The notes under the pieces were generated by a model. That model did not search any database, was not told the origin of the DNA, and was given only the letters and a program-made list of their open reading frames with translations. From Candidatus Gastranaerophilales bacterium (GTDB lineage Bacteria; Cyanobacteriota; Vampirovibrionia; Gastranaerophilales; Gastranaerophilaceae): DNA of 64,000 nucleotides. Positions 1-9,043 of the stretch are shown here, piece after piece; position 1 is the first letter of the stretch; each line of letters begins with the position of its first letter. The stretch spans positions 1 through 64,000 of the forward strand of contig CALURJ010000006.1 of assembly GCA_944323145.1 (NCBI GenBank), written 5' to 3'. Position numbers and translations under genes: made by a program.

Positions 1-70
1 TTCGTAACCTATCACCACCAACAGTAGGGTATGGTAAACGGGTAGTAAGATACAAAATATCCTTACCCAT
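1..70 (-). CDS. Glycosyltransferase, N-terminal fragment cut by window edge
   Basis: Reading the minus strand from an ATG at 70 gives an open frame of 23 codons that runs off the window, beginning MGKDILYLTTRLPYPTVGGD. This resembles the first beta strand and donor loop of GT-B (family 4/1) glycosyltransferases, which often open with 'ILYLTxRLPYPxxGGxR'. A purine-rich AGGGGGCAGG lies just before the ATG, and the start overlaps the stop of the upstream sugar transferase gene (ATGGGTAA), which suggests translational coupling in an exopolysaccharide operon. The sugar specificity cannot be judged from 23 residues. Confidence 0.6.
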   Translation of the reverse strand, partial: MGKDILYLTTRLPYPTVGGDRLR

Positions 71-1430
71 GCCTGCCCCCTAATGCTAAAAAGACAGCTT
101 TTACTAAAATTCCAAGTTCCCAAATAACGTTTCTATGCTTTAAATAATACAAATCATATTGAAGTTTTTCAGCCTCAGCATCGCTTGAGAACAAATGTCC
201 TTGATTTATCTGTGCCCAACCGGTCCAACCTGTCTTTACCCAATGACGGCAATTATGATAAGGAATTTGCTCTGAATAAACTTTCACAACATCATCCCAC
301 TCTGTTCTTGGCCCTACTATTGACATATCACCGCGTAATATATTTATCATTTGAGGTATTTCATCAAAGCGAGCCTTTCTTACAAATTTGCAAAACGGAA
401 TTACTCGACTATCTGTGTCCTGCTGATCTGCTTTATCTAAATTAGCTTTATTGGGGACGTAATCATTTGCATACATCGTTCTTAATTTATATGCCTTAAA
501 TATTTTCCCGCCCTTACCTACTCGGTTTTGGGTATAAATCGCAGCTCCCCCATCTGTTAATTTTACACGAATTCCAATATACAAAAGAATTGGACTTGTA
601 ACTGTTAAAATTATCAAAGCAGATATAATATCAAATATTCTTTTGCAAAAATCGTAAACCAAAGATCTTTTGTTCATAAAATCATAGAACAGCCAGTTTA
701 TAGACATTCTATCAATATAGTATTTGCCCGTAACAAGTTCATAGAACTCAGGCATTTTATAAACTTTGACTTTATTTGGAATATTTTCAACCATACTGGT
801 CAGCAATACTTCTTCCATTCGCCGTTTAATTGCAACTATTATAATGTCAATATTATTTTTATAAATAATTTCTTTTAAGTCAGAATTTGCATCATAAATT
901 TTAAAGTTACCTTCTTCAACAAGTTCTTCTGATTCAATATCTTTTACAAAACCTATTACATTCATTTTCAGGGCTTTTTTATTAACTATTTCATCAGCAA
1001 TCAACTTTGCATTCTTATCAGAACCCATTATCAAAACATTTTTTGTTCGTTTTATATTAAATAAGTAATAATGAAATAAAAGTCTGTATACTCTGAGAAT
1101 AACAAATATTGTAACAAGGTTTGCAAGAATAAACTCAAATACCTGTGCGCCAGGTGCAAATATCAATAATAAAATAACTGCAGGAATTTGAGAAAAAACA
1201 ATACCTTCAAACAAAAGATAATAGTTTTTTAAAGTTGTGTTAAACTCTCTAATTTTATAATTATCTTTCAAAAAGAGAACCATAACTCCGGATAAAACAG
1301 TCAAAAATACTGTTATATCCAAATATTCCAAAGGCAGTGCAAATATTGCATACCAGAAAGTCGTAGAAAAAAGAAAGACAACTAAGTCGAATAAAAACAT
1401 TATTATTGTTGATTTAGACAGTAATCTCAC
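63..1430 (-). CDS. Undecaprenyl-phosphate sugar phosphotransferase (WbaP/WcaJ-type)
   Basis: This protein should start exopolysaccharide or O-antigen repeat-unit synthesis by moving a sugar-1-phosphate from a UDP-sugar onto undecaprenyl phosphate at the inner membrane. Four hydrophobic helices lie in roughly residues 9-118, then a Rossmann-like CoA-binding domain (NVLIMGSDKNAKLIADE, about 130-200), another membrane helix near 270-290, and a C-terminal bacterial sugar transferase domain with RFDEIPQ and GDMSIVGPRTE. The 455-aa length is normal for the long form. The start is GTG, chosen because AAAGGGG lies 9 bases before it. The next gene, a glycosyltransferase, overlaps its stop. Glucose versus galactose as donor sugar is not decided by the sequence. 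Confidence 0.9.
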   Translation of the reverse strand: MRLLSKSTIIMFLFDLVVFLFSTTFWYAIFALPLEYLDITVFLTVLSGVMVLFLKDNYKIREFNTTLKNYYLLFEGIVFSQIPAVILLLIFAPGAQVFEFILANLVTIFVILRVYRLLFHYYLFNIKRTKNVLIMGSDKNAKLIADEIVNKKALKMNVIGFVKDIESEELVEEGNFKIYDANSDLKEIIYKNNIDIIIVAIKRRMEEVLLTSMVENIPNKVKVYKMPEFYELVTGKYYIDRMSINWLFYDFMNKRSLVYDFCKRIFDIISALIILTVTSPILLYIGIRVKLTDGGAAIYTQNRVGKGGKIFKAYKLRTMYANDYVPNKANLDKADQQDTDSRVIPFCKFVRKARFDEIPQMINILRGDMSIVGPRTEWDDVVKVYSEQIPYHNCRHWVKTGWTGWAQINQGHLFSSDAEAEKLQYDLYYLKHRNVIWELGILVKAVFLALGGRHG

Positions 1431-1542
1431 TTATATTATCCCCTTTACTATTATATAATAGTACAATAAAAAAATATAAAATATACCTATACGGGTATTA
1501 ATTTTACAAATAAATATTATTTTGTAATAATAGACAGTAACT

Positions 1543-2277
1543 ATGAAAGAATTATTAAACTACTTATATGAATTAAAAACCTATCATAATGCAGTGGGAA
1601 TAAAGGCTGAGTTTGAAACAGAAGGCTTGTCTTTTGAAGATATGTGTATGCTGAAAGATTTATCTGAAAGATCTGATCTGCCGTTATCAATTAAAATCAG
1701 CGGATGCGGAGATATAAGGGGACTTATTGATACGCAAAAAATTAAAGCAGATACAATCGTAGCGCCTATGATAGAATCACCATATGCTCTGCAAAAATTT
1801 GTAACAAGTTTTAAAAGTGTTTATTCCAATACTACTGAACAACCGAAACTTTACATTAATATTGAAACAATACAAGCAATCAACAATCTTGACTCAATCT
1901 TCGAAAGTAAATATATAAACGATATCGATGGCATTGTTCTCGGGCGCGGTGATCTTGCAGGGTCTCTGGATACAAATGTGAACGATAAAAAAATAGAAAA
2001 TATCATACAACTACTTATCGATAAAACAAAAAAATACGGTAAAAACTTGATAATAGGAGGGAAAATTTCTCCCGACAATATATTAAATATTCCAAACAGC
2101 AACATTTCGGGAATTGAAACAAGAAAAATTATATTTAAACCTCCATTTGATAGAGAAGGCTTGATAAAAGCAATTGAATTCGAAATTAAATGGATTAAAA
2201 ATAAGCCTTCAAAAAATAATTTGGATGGTATTAGATCCAAAGAATTACAATTAAGATTAACAGATTTTATACAATAA
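1543..2277 (+). CDS. HpcH/HpaI aldolase / citrate lyase-like protein
   Basis: The 244-aa protein looks like a TIM-barrel aldolase of the HpcH/HpaI-citrate lyase superfamily. The conserved pieces are APMIESPYALQKF, the strand YINIETIQA carrying the metal-ligand Glu, and GIVLGRGDLAGSLD, which matches the superfamily G-x-x-DL loop. Members cleave or form C-C bonds in 2-keto acids, but several occur in surface-polysaccharide loci with no known reaction. Here it sits between a sugar transferase and an epimerase, so a role in making an unusual acidic sugar or substituent is possible (inference). The gene is markedly A/T-rich, like the following epimerase gene, which is usual for exchanged polysaccharide genes. 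Confidence 0.7.
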   Translation: MKELLNYLYELKTYHNAVGIKAEFETEGLSFEDMCMLKDLSERSDLPLSIKISGCGDIRGLIDTQKIKADTIVAPMIESPYALQKFVTSFKSVYSNTTEQPKLYINIETIQAINNLDSIFESKYINDIDGIVLGRGDLAGSLDTNVNDKKIENIIQLLIDKTKKYGKNLIIGGKISPDNILNIPNSNISGIETRKIIFKPPFDREGLIKAIEFEIKWIKNKPSKNNLDGIRSKELQLRLTDFIQ

Positions 2278-2364
2278 AATTTTAAAATATACCCATATGT
2301 CTATAATATTAATTATTATTTTTTATTTTTGTAATATTATAGAATTATATATCAGGTAGCAAAT

Positions 2365-3291
2365 ATGCAAAAAAAAGTATTGATAACAGGCGGAGCCGGT
2401 TTTATTGGGTCCCACATAACAGATAAATTGCTTGAACTTGGGTATAGTATTGTAATAATTGACAATTTATCATCAGGGACTCTGAAAAATTTGCCGAATA
2501 GCAATAATGTTACATTTTATAAATTAGATATTAATACTGATGATATTGAATATATATTTGAGGATGAAAAACCAGATTTTTGTATACATCTTGCGGCTCA
2601 GACGAGCGTTTTGAATTCGGAATTAGATCCTTTATTTGATGCAAAAATGAATATTGTAAGTTCAATCAATATACTTCGATTATGTAAAAAATACAATATT
2701 AAAAAATTTATAACAGCATCCTCTGCAGCTGTATATGGAATGCCAAAACAGTTACCATTGAAAGAAATATCTGAGACAAATCCAATATCATTTTACGGGA
2801 TATCTAAATTAACAATGGAAAAATATGTTGAATTATTTGATATTCCATATATTATTTTTAGGTTTTCTAATGTCTACGGACCTCGACAAGCTTCTTCCAA
2901 AGAAAGCGGAGTTATTGCAATATTTCATAATGCAATGCTTAACAGCCAACCTATAAAAATATTCGGAGACGGAGAACAAATAAGAGATTTTGTATTTGTA
3001 AAAGATATTGCCAGTATTGTCTCACAATCATTAAAATCTGATACTATAAATCAAACTTTCAATTTTTCAAGTAATACGGGAATCACAATAAATAAATTAT
3101 TTAGGATAATGAAGGATTTATATAACTATCCTTTAGAAGCTTCTTATCTTCCTCCACGTGAAGGCGACATTAAAAATAGTATTCTTGACAATACAAAAGC
3201 ATTTGAAACCTTTAAAAATATAGAGAATACAGCTTTACTTGACGGATTAAAGGTTTTACGAGACTATAAAGCAACATTTGTAACAACCTAA
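2365..3291 (+). CDS. NAD-dependent epimerase/dehydratase (extended SDR)
   Basis: This is an extended short-chain dehydrogenase acting on nucleotide sugars. It has the N-terminal NAD motif GGAGFIGSH (residues 9-17), HLAAQTSV, catalytic Ser at 119-120 and YGISK giving Tyr144 and Lys148, then RFSNVYGPRQ, typical of UDP-glucose 4-epimerase and UDP-glucuronate epimerase/decarboxylase relatives. The 308-aa length is normal. It probably supplies an activated sugar for the surrounding exopolysaccharide locus; the exact epimerisation is not readable. Its stop overlaps the convergent PAP2 gene by four bases. Base composition is more A/T-rich than the genes to the right, consistent with horizontal exchange. 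Confidence 0.85.
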   Translation: MQKKVLITGGAGFIGSHITDKLLELGYSIVIIDNLSSGTLKNLPNSNNVTFYKLDINTDDIEYIFEDEKPDFCIHLAAQTSVLNSELDPLFDAKMNIVSSINILRLCKKYNIKKFITASSAAVYGMPKQLPLKEISETNPISFYGISKLTMEKYVELFDIPYIIFRFSNVYGPRQASSKESGVIAIFHNAMLNSQPIKIFGDGEQIRDFVFVKDIASIVSQSLKSDTINQTFNFSSNTGITINKLFRIMKDLYNYPLEASYLPPREGDIKNSILDNTKAFETFKNIENTALLDGLKVLRDYKATFVTT

Positions 3292-3902
3292 AGTGAATAT
3301 TTTTCAATAAAGATATAAATACTCAGCAGGCACAAGCCAAGCAAATAAGCCCCTAATACATCCGTCGGGTTATGAACTCCAATCCACACACGGCTTAACC
3401 CTACAAATAATATCCATAAAATTGAAACAGATATTAATAAACTTTTTAAAAAACGATTTTGGCAATATTCATTTAAATACCAAATTACCATTCCCCACAA
3501 ACACATTGTAACTAAACTGTGGCTTGATACATAGCTGAAACTGTCAGGATGTATATCTGTTATATGCAATTCAAGAGGCGGACGCGGACGGCGGATTAAG
3601 GGTTTTAAGATACAATTCAATATAAATGTAATCAAAGGAACAGAATATAATATTATTAAATCTTTCCATAAACGATTTTTTATGAAATAAATTCCAAAAC
3701 CCAATAAAGGTATTATAAGCATCGCTGTATACAAAATACAATCAGGGAGCATCGGCAGCCACACAGGTAAAAATGATAAATACTTTTGGACAAATAATAG
3801 TAAGCTTCTGTCCCATTGAGTTACAACAGGACAAAAGCTTACTGTAAATGTTAATAATAGAAAAAGTACTGCAAAAAATATTATTTTACGCAGCATGCGC
3901 AT
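3288..3902 (-). CDS. PAP2-family membrane phosphatase
   Basis: This is an integral membrane phosphatase of the phosphatidate/undecaprenyl-pyrophosphate phosphatase type. All three PAP2 signatures are present: K100...R105-P106 (KPLIRRPRPP), SSHS at 126-129 and SR170-171...H177...D181 (SRVWIGVHNPTD). Around five to six hydrophobic helices fill the 204 residues, the first acting as signal anchor. It begins inside the end of the upstream radical SAM gene (22-base overlap), so the two are almost surely co-translated. A lipid kinase gene lies divergently beyond. Substrate could be phosphatidate, lipid A phosphate or undecaprenyl pyrophosphate; the family motif does not separate these. Confidence 0.88.
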   Translation of the reverse strand: MRMLRKIIFFAVLFLLLTFTVSFCPVVTQWDRSLLLFVQKYLSFLPVWLPMLPDCILYTAMLIIPLLGFGIYFIKNRLWKDLIILYSVPLITFILNCILKPLIRRPRPPLELHITDIHPDSFSYVSSHSLVTMCLWGMVIWYLNEYCQNRFLKSLLISVSILWILFVGLSRVWIGVHNPTDVLGAYLLGLCLLSIYIFIEKYSL

Positions 3903-5407
3903 TTACCTTCGCATTTTTCTGAGGCTTTAACAGACGGTTTTTCCGTTGAGCAAAAATGATCTCTGTCAACATAGTATTCGCCTTCAAGCGGGAATATTGT
4001 CATCCAGAGGTTTTCTCTCCAGTCTTTATCCAGAATTTCTTTTACATCCTTTGAATATTTATCAATTTTTGATGTAATTTCAGGATTTGTCAGGTAAGCC
4101 GCAGCATTTTCATGAGTTTCATACGGTTTAAACTGTTCATAGTATTTGCGCAAAACTTCCGGTCTGTCTACAATCATGCATGGACGGAGCATATTGCCAT
4201 CTTCATAGGGAATACCGTCCCTGATTGCTCTCATAAACGGAGAAGCCAGAGCTTCTGTAAGTGTGCAATCTTTAAGATTGTGTGTTGCCAGATGAACAAA
4301 TGTACACGGTTCAACATCACCTCTGGGGTTAACGTGAATATATTGTCTGCCGCCTGCAATACAGCCCATCATTTCAGGACCGTCACCCCAAAAATCAACT
4401 GTCATCATTGGCAAAGTATTTCTTGCATTATAAACGGCTTTCAAAATTTGCTGTCTTTGTTCGGCGTTTGGAACCATACTTACATCAGGACTGTCGCCAA
4501 CCGGAACATAGTGGAAAAACCATGCCCATAGAACTCCTTTGTCCGAAAGCATTTTCATAAATTCGTCAGAGGTAACTTCATCACAGTTCTGACTGGTTGC
4601 CGTAATACTTGCTCCAAAGAAAATTCCGGCTTTTTTGAGCATATCCATTTTTTCCATAACCATGGCAAAACAGCCCTCGCCTCTCACTGCATCAGTATTT
4701 TCTTTCAAACCGCCGATTGAAAACATTGGCTGAACATTCCCTAATTTTTTTAATTTTTCAACTGTTTTTTCGGTAATCAATGAACCGTTTGTGAATGTAA
4801 TAAATGTACAGTCATTAAATTCTTCGGCAAGTTCCAAAAATTCTTTTCTTGCAAAAGGTTCGCCGCCGACAACCGGAATTATGTGAATACCCATAACATC
4901 ACGGGCTTCCGTAAATATTTCTCTCCATTTTTCTTTTGTAAGGTCTTCTTTTACATCATATTCATGCGCCCAGCACCCCTTGCAGTTGAAGTTGCAGCGT
5001 TTTGTAATACTTGCCAAAAGAACAGTCGGCGGGAAGAATCCGTTTTTCTCGTTAAATTCCGTACGTTTTCTCAAATTATCACCGTAGTAACCGTTTACAA
5101 AGAAATTTTTAATCCATTTGTTTCTGCAATTCGGATCAAGTTCGGTTAAAATCTTTTTCCACCAATAAAGGTGCGGATGTTCGGATTTGAAAAGCCATTG
5201 CATTCTTCTTGCGTGATTTATACCGCCTTTTGAGCCTGATATTTTTTCAAAAATTTTTGCAAGGTTAATTAACTTTTCCTTGCTGAAATTATGACCTAAA
5301 TAATTCAACAGCATATCAATAGCAAAATCGTTAATTTTTAATTTGAGTTTATCAAACTTGCCCATTGAATTTGGCTGCCACACTGTTGATTGTTTTTGTA
5401 CTCTCAT
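3881..5407 (-). CDS. Radical SAM protein linked to lipid genes
   Basis: The protein has a radical SAM core with the CxxxCxxC cluster motif in ITKRCNFNCKGCWAHEYD (Cys138, 142, 145), the VVGGEPF SAM-binding strand and FTNGSLI. It continues into an extra cysteine-bearing C-terminal part (GCIAGGRQYIHVNPRG then EPCTFVH, later a CEGKCACC tail), which suggests one or more auxiliary Fe-S clusters of SPASM type. I placed the start at the second ATG, since AGGAGAGG stands directly before it, giving 508 residues. It overlaps a PAP2 phosphatase and is divergent from a lipid kinase, hinting at lipid modification (inference). The roughly 130-residue N-terminal extension before the core is unusual for peptide-maturase radical SAM enzymes. 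Confidence 0.85.
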   Translation of the reverse strand: MRVQKQSTVWQPNSMGKFDKLKLKINDFAIDMLLNYLGHNFSKEKLINLAKIFEKISGSKGGINHARRMQWLFKSEHPHLYWWKKILTELDPNCRNKWIKNFFVNGYYGDNLRKRTEFNEKNGFFPPTVLLASITKRCNFNCKGCWAHEYDVKEDLTKEKWREIFTEARDVMGIHIIPVVGGEPFARKEFLELAEEFNDCTFITFTNGSLITEKTVEKLKKLGNVQPMFSIGGLKENTDAVRGEGCFAMVMEKMDMLKKAGIFFGASITATSQNCDEVTSDEFMKMLSDKGVLWAWFFHYVPVGDSPDVSMVPNAEQRQQILKAVYNARNTLPMMTVDFWGDGPEMMGCIAGGRQYIHVNPRGDVEPCTFVHLATHNLKDCTLTEALASPFMRAIRDGIPYEDGNMLRPCMIVDRPEVLRKYYEQFKPYETHENAAAYLTNPEITSKIDKYSKDVKEILDKDWRENLWMTIFPLEGEYYVDRDHFCSTEKPSVKASEKCEGKCACCVK

Positions 5408-5509
5408 ATAACCTCTCCTCATTTTTCTTAATTATAAGCCAAACATAAGAATTATTATCGAAAAATCAACCATATTGATAACTTTTGTTAACCATGCAAT
5501 AATCAGTTT

Positions 5510-6385
5510 ATGAAAAAGGTCCTTGTAGTAAACAATCCTAATTCCGGCAGGCGTCAGGCACTGAAATACAAAAAATCAGTGCTGAAATTTTTACTACACA
5601 ATAATATAAGGTTTAAAAGCATCGGAATTGATGAATTAGAAAGTACAAATTTTGAAGAATTTGATACTGTGCTTGTAATAGGCGGAGACGGCACCGTAAA
5701 TAAAATTATCCCTTACGTAATTAATACGGACAAAGTTATAGGAATAATTCCTTCAGGGACTGCAAACCTTTTGGCCGCAAAACTTAAAATTCCGACGAAT
5801 GTCAATAAAGCATTAAAAGTTATTGAAAAAGAAAAAATTACAAATATTGATTCGTTAAAAATCAATAATAAATTCGGAGTTCTTCGTTTTGGAATTGGGT
5901 ATGATTCGGATATTATATGCAAAACACCGCAATCTTTAAAAAATAAGTTTGGGTATTTTGCATATTTTCTTGCGGGAATTTTATTTGCTTTGAGATTAAA
6001 GCAAAAACACTATACAATTTTTTATGATGATAGGAAGATTTCTGTTGTTGCAACCTGTATAATTGTTGCAAATGCCGGAAATATGTTCAGGGATTTATTT
6101 TCAATCTCTCAAAAATGCGAGCTGAATGACGGACTTTTGGACATTTTTATTTTGAAAGTAAAAAATCCGATAATGTTTTTTATAGAATTTTTGCAGATTA
6201 TATTTGATAAAAAAAGTTCCGGCTCAAAAGCAATGTATTTTCAGAGTACAAATTTTAAAATAAAAAATGATTTTATAACAGGGCATATTGACGGAGAAAA
6301 ACAAAAATTTAAGGGTGACATTGAAATCAACATCACCCCTAAATCTGTTAAAGTGTTTTCTAATGTTGATAATACAGAAAGGTAG
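5510..6385 (+). CDS. Diacylglycerol kinase family lipid kinase
   Basis: This is a soluble lipid kinase of the DagK/YegS/BmrU family, expected to use ATP to phosphorylate diacylglycerol or a related lipid at the inner membrane face. Its catalytic domain contains NNPNSG near the N-terminus, the nucleotide loop GGDGTVN (58-64) and IPSGTANLLA (81-90); the C-terminal beta-sandwich holds NAGNMFRD and the DGLLDIFI strand with the conserved Asp-Gly. The 291-aa length is standard. Divergence from the radical SAM/PAP2 pair and its opposite enzymatic sense (kinase versus phosphatase) suggest these three genes handle the same lipid pool. Confidence 0.88.
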   Translation: MKKVLVVNNPNSGRRQALKYKKSVLKFLLHNNIRFKSIGIDELESTNFEEFDTVLVIGGDGTVNKIIPYVINTDKVIGIIPSGTANLLAAKLKIPTNVNKALKVIEKEKITNIDSLKINNKFGVLRFGIGYDSDIICKTPQSLKNKFGYFAYFLAGILFALRLKQKHYTIFYDDRKISVVATCIIVANAGNMFRDLFSISQKCELNDGLLDIFILKVKNPIMFFIEFLQIIFDKKSSGSKAMYFQSTNFKIKNDFITGHIDGEKQKFKGDIEINITPKSVKVFSNVDNTER

Positions 6386-6403
6386 AATAATTACCCACCC
6401 CAA

Positions 6404-6423
6404 CCCTCCCTGATTAGGGAGGG
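6404..6423. repeat. CCCTCCC-TGATTA-GGGAGGG palindrome
   Basis: A near-perfect 20-bp palindrome with 7-bp G/C arms lies between two convergent genes, where it may also stop transcription from both sides. It belongs to the same family as the copies near 34.1, 35.6 and 36.05 kb. Confidence 0.8.
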
Positions 6424-6432
6424 AGCAGCAAT

Positions 6433-8994
6433 TTACCACTTGTTGATAGCAAATGCCATTACAATGATAGAAGCTATGCCTTTCAAAGTATCGCATACCG
6501 GCGTAATCCAGTCGTTGCCGGCAATTCTTCTCGGCACAACAATTGTGTCGCCCGGTTCTATTGAACTTCCGTTAGAAATTTTTTCGGCACGTCCGTTTAC
6601 TGATACCTTGTAAAGTCTGAATTTATTTGCGTTCGGAGTGTAACCGCCGACTTCCTTAATATAGTATTTGGCATTGGCGCCTTTTTTGAATACAAATGAC
6701 TGTTCGTTATAAACTTCTCCTATTACACTTACGTGATTTGACGTTCTAGGGATATAAATATCATCGCCGTCCTGAACTTCAATGTTATCAAGGTCTTTTA
6801 TTTTATCTAAATTATTGTTTTGAATATTAAGAGCTATCTGACCGTTATACTTATTTGCAATATTTTGATCATCAGCTTTCAACATTTCAAGCATATCCAT
6901 TTTTGATTTTTGGTCGCCTTCTGTGGGTTTGTAGGCGCTTGCAATACGGCCTTCAATAAGTTTTATGTCACGCTCGTTATTTTTGTGTGCAAGTTCAACC
7001 TGTTTGCCTTGCAGATTAGTTCTTTTGAAAACAATTCCGCGGAGGTCTGCTTCCTGAGTAAGTCCGCCGGCCATTTCTATCATATCAACAAGCCTTTTGC
7101 CTTCCACGAACGTATAAATACCGGGTTTTTTCACAAAACCGGAAACCTTAACGGTTTTCATAACTTCGTTTCCGCGCAAAGTTCTGAAAAAGATTTTGTC
7201 ATCAGGCATAATCGGAATTGACTTAATTCTGTCCGAATTAATCATAATATCATACAGGTAATAAACCTGAGTTGCGCCGTTTGTACTTGTAATTTCAACC
7301 GCAATATTTTCTGCCGGAATAAGTTTATTTGAGTTTGCGGTTGCAGCAGCAAGCTGAACATCATTTTTTTCGACCGAACCTTTGTAAGACACTTCGGGTT
7401 CTTTTGTTTCCTCAGGTGTTTTTGTATCAACATCGGATTCCAAAAACTGAATATCTGTCATAACATCATTCAATGTCATGCCCGTTATGTAAGTTAGATG
7501 TTTCGGAATATTTATACATCCGTAAACATCTACAAACATTGAATTTGTATTTTTATAAACATTAATAACATCTTTTGGCTGCAGTACGGGGTCATTCATG
7601 CCTGCAAAAAACTCTTTCAAGAAAATAGGTATAGTTTCAATAGAATTGTCTTTACCGGAAATTCTTCTGATAACGGCCTGATTAATAAATGTTTCTTCAA
7701 GCAATTCATCTTCGCTTTTCAAGATATCAGACAACCTCATACCTTCTTTATACGCGTAAGTTGCAGGATGTTTTACGTTTCCCTGAATAGTTACAACATT
7801 TTCAGCTGTATTATAAAGCTCCCTGAACTCAACCGCATCACCGCTTTTAAGTTTGGTATTCTTGGCATCATTCCAGGCAATGTTTTGTGCAACTCTTTGT
7901 TTTGAAGTCGCATCAAGACCGGTCAAAGTAACTTCAGTCACCTGGGTTGCAGGTAGGAGACCTCCTGCAAATGTTATTATTTTTTGGAGATTTTCACCCT
8001 CTTTTATTTCATAAATACCGGGAACAGTTACACCGTTTTTAATTGCAACAACGTCGCCGATTTTATCTACAAATATTTTGTCATTCGGACGTAAAATAAT
8101 GCCGTCGTCGTTTCCCGAAAATAAAGCTTTATAAAGGTCTACGGATTTTGATTTCCCGTTAGATGTATAGGTAATATTTCTCAATGTACCTGTCTTTTTA
8201 ACTCCGCCTGCGGCATTTAATGCATCCATCACAGAGGAATTATTACCTACAAGAATTTTACCGGGTCTTGCTACCTGACCATATACAAATACTGAAAATT
8301 CCTGTCCTGAAGCTACGGTTAATTTAACCCGCAGGCTTTTATATTTCTGGGAAGCCAAACGGTTTGCTTCACTTTCAACTTCGCTGATTGTACGATTTTC
8401 GGCTTTAATTAAACCTACCCCCTGAATAAATATCGAACCTTTTGAATCGACTTCTGTTTTTGTTGTGGGGTTAAGCAGGTTTGCACCGGAAATCGCCATA
8501 ACATCCATAGAATCCCCGTACAAATAAACGTTAACCCTTTCACCAATATTTAATTTATAGTTATTGTCAAATTTACCGGTTGTACCGGTCATGGACGAAG
8601 TTGTTGATGTGAATAAATCATAACCAACCTGCTGTAACGGAGTACCGGTAAGTTCACTTTCTTTGCCGTTAAATAATTTTTCTATAGGACTCAACATTGA
8701 AAATTGCGAATTTGTCTGCAGCGAGGTCTGATAATTATTACTGAACGCATTTGTATTTAATTCAACCTCTTCATTCTGCACCTGTCTTAATCTGGAAGAT
8801 ACCGCTTGCGACTGAGGTTGATATTGGGTTGTAGGCATTTGGTAGTTTGAATAAGCAGCCCCCTGAGTCATCTGAACCTGTGCATTCATTTGTTGTTGAT
8901 TTTGGCTTTGAGAATTGGTATTATTAACAACCGCAAAAGCTGCCGGTTCAAAACAAAATGTGATAATCAATAATAAAGCAAATATTTTTTTCAT
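6433..8994 (-). CDS. SLBB-domain polysaccharide export protein (Wza-like)
   Basis: This large secreted protein probably forms the periplasmic/outer-membrane exit channel for exopolysaccharide. It has a Sec signal peptide (MKKIFALLLIITFCFEPAAFA), a Gln/Asn-rich linker to about residue 110, and a polysaccharide export domain (YKLNIGERVNVYLYG, about 145-235). About six SLBB-type repeats follow, recognisable by blocks like VFVYGQVARPGKI, TVPGIYEIKEGENL, VTIQGNVKHPATY, VSGFVKKPGIYTF and VSVIGEVYN. A final hydrophobic segment (IASIIVMAFAINKW) could be the membrane-crossing helix known from Wza. At 853 aa it is over twice the length of Wza because of the repeats. No lipobox cysteine is seen after the signal, unlike Wza itself. 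Confidence 0.88.
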   Translation of the reverse strand: MKKIFALLLIITFCFEPAAFAVVNNTNSQSQNQQQMNAQVQMTQGAAYSNYQMPTTQYQPQSQAVSSRLRQVQNEEVELNTNAFSNNYQTSLQTNSQFSMLSPIEKLFNGKESELTGTPLQQVGYDLFTSTTSSMTGTTGKFDNNYKLNIGERVNVYLYGDSMDVMAISGANLLNPTTKTEVDSKGSIFIQGVGLIKAENRTISEVESEANRLASQKYKSLRVKLTVASGQEFSVFVYGQVARPGKILVGNNSSVMDALNAAGGVKKTGTLRNITYTSNGKSKSVDLYKALFSGNDDGIILRPNDKIFVDKIGDVVAIKNGVTVPGIYEIKEGENLQKIITFAGGLLPATQVTEVTLTGLDATSKQRVAQNIAWNDAKNTKLKSGDAVEFRELYNTAENVVTIQGNVKHPATYAYKEGMRLSDILKSEDELLEETFINQAVIRRISGKDNSIETIPIFLKEFFAGMNDPVLQPKDVINVYKNTNSMFVDVYGCINIPKHLTYITGMTLNDVMTDIQFLESDVDTKTPEETKEPEVSYKGSVEKNDVQLAAATANSNKLIPAENIAVEITSTNGATQVYYLYDIMINSDRIKSIPIMPDDKIFFRTLRGNEVMKTVKVSGFVKKPGIYTFVEGKRLVDMIEMAGGLTQEADLRGIVFKRTNLQGKQVELAHKNNERDIKLIEGRIASAYKPTEGDQKSKMDMLEMLKADDQNIANKYNGQIALNIQNNNLDKIKDLDNIEVQDGDDIYIPRTSNHVSVIGEVYNEQSFVFKKGANAKYYIKEVGGYTPNANKFRLYKVSVNGRAEKISNGSSIEPGDTIVVPRRIAGNDWITPVCDTLKGIASIIVMAFAINKW

Positions 8995-9043
8995 ATAATC
9001 CCTTTTTAATTAAAAAGTGTACTCCATGTTTTTATATTTTTTA

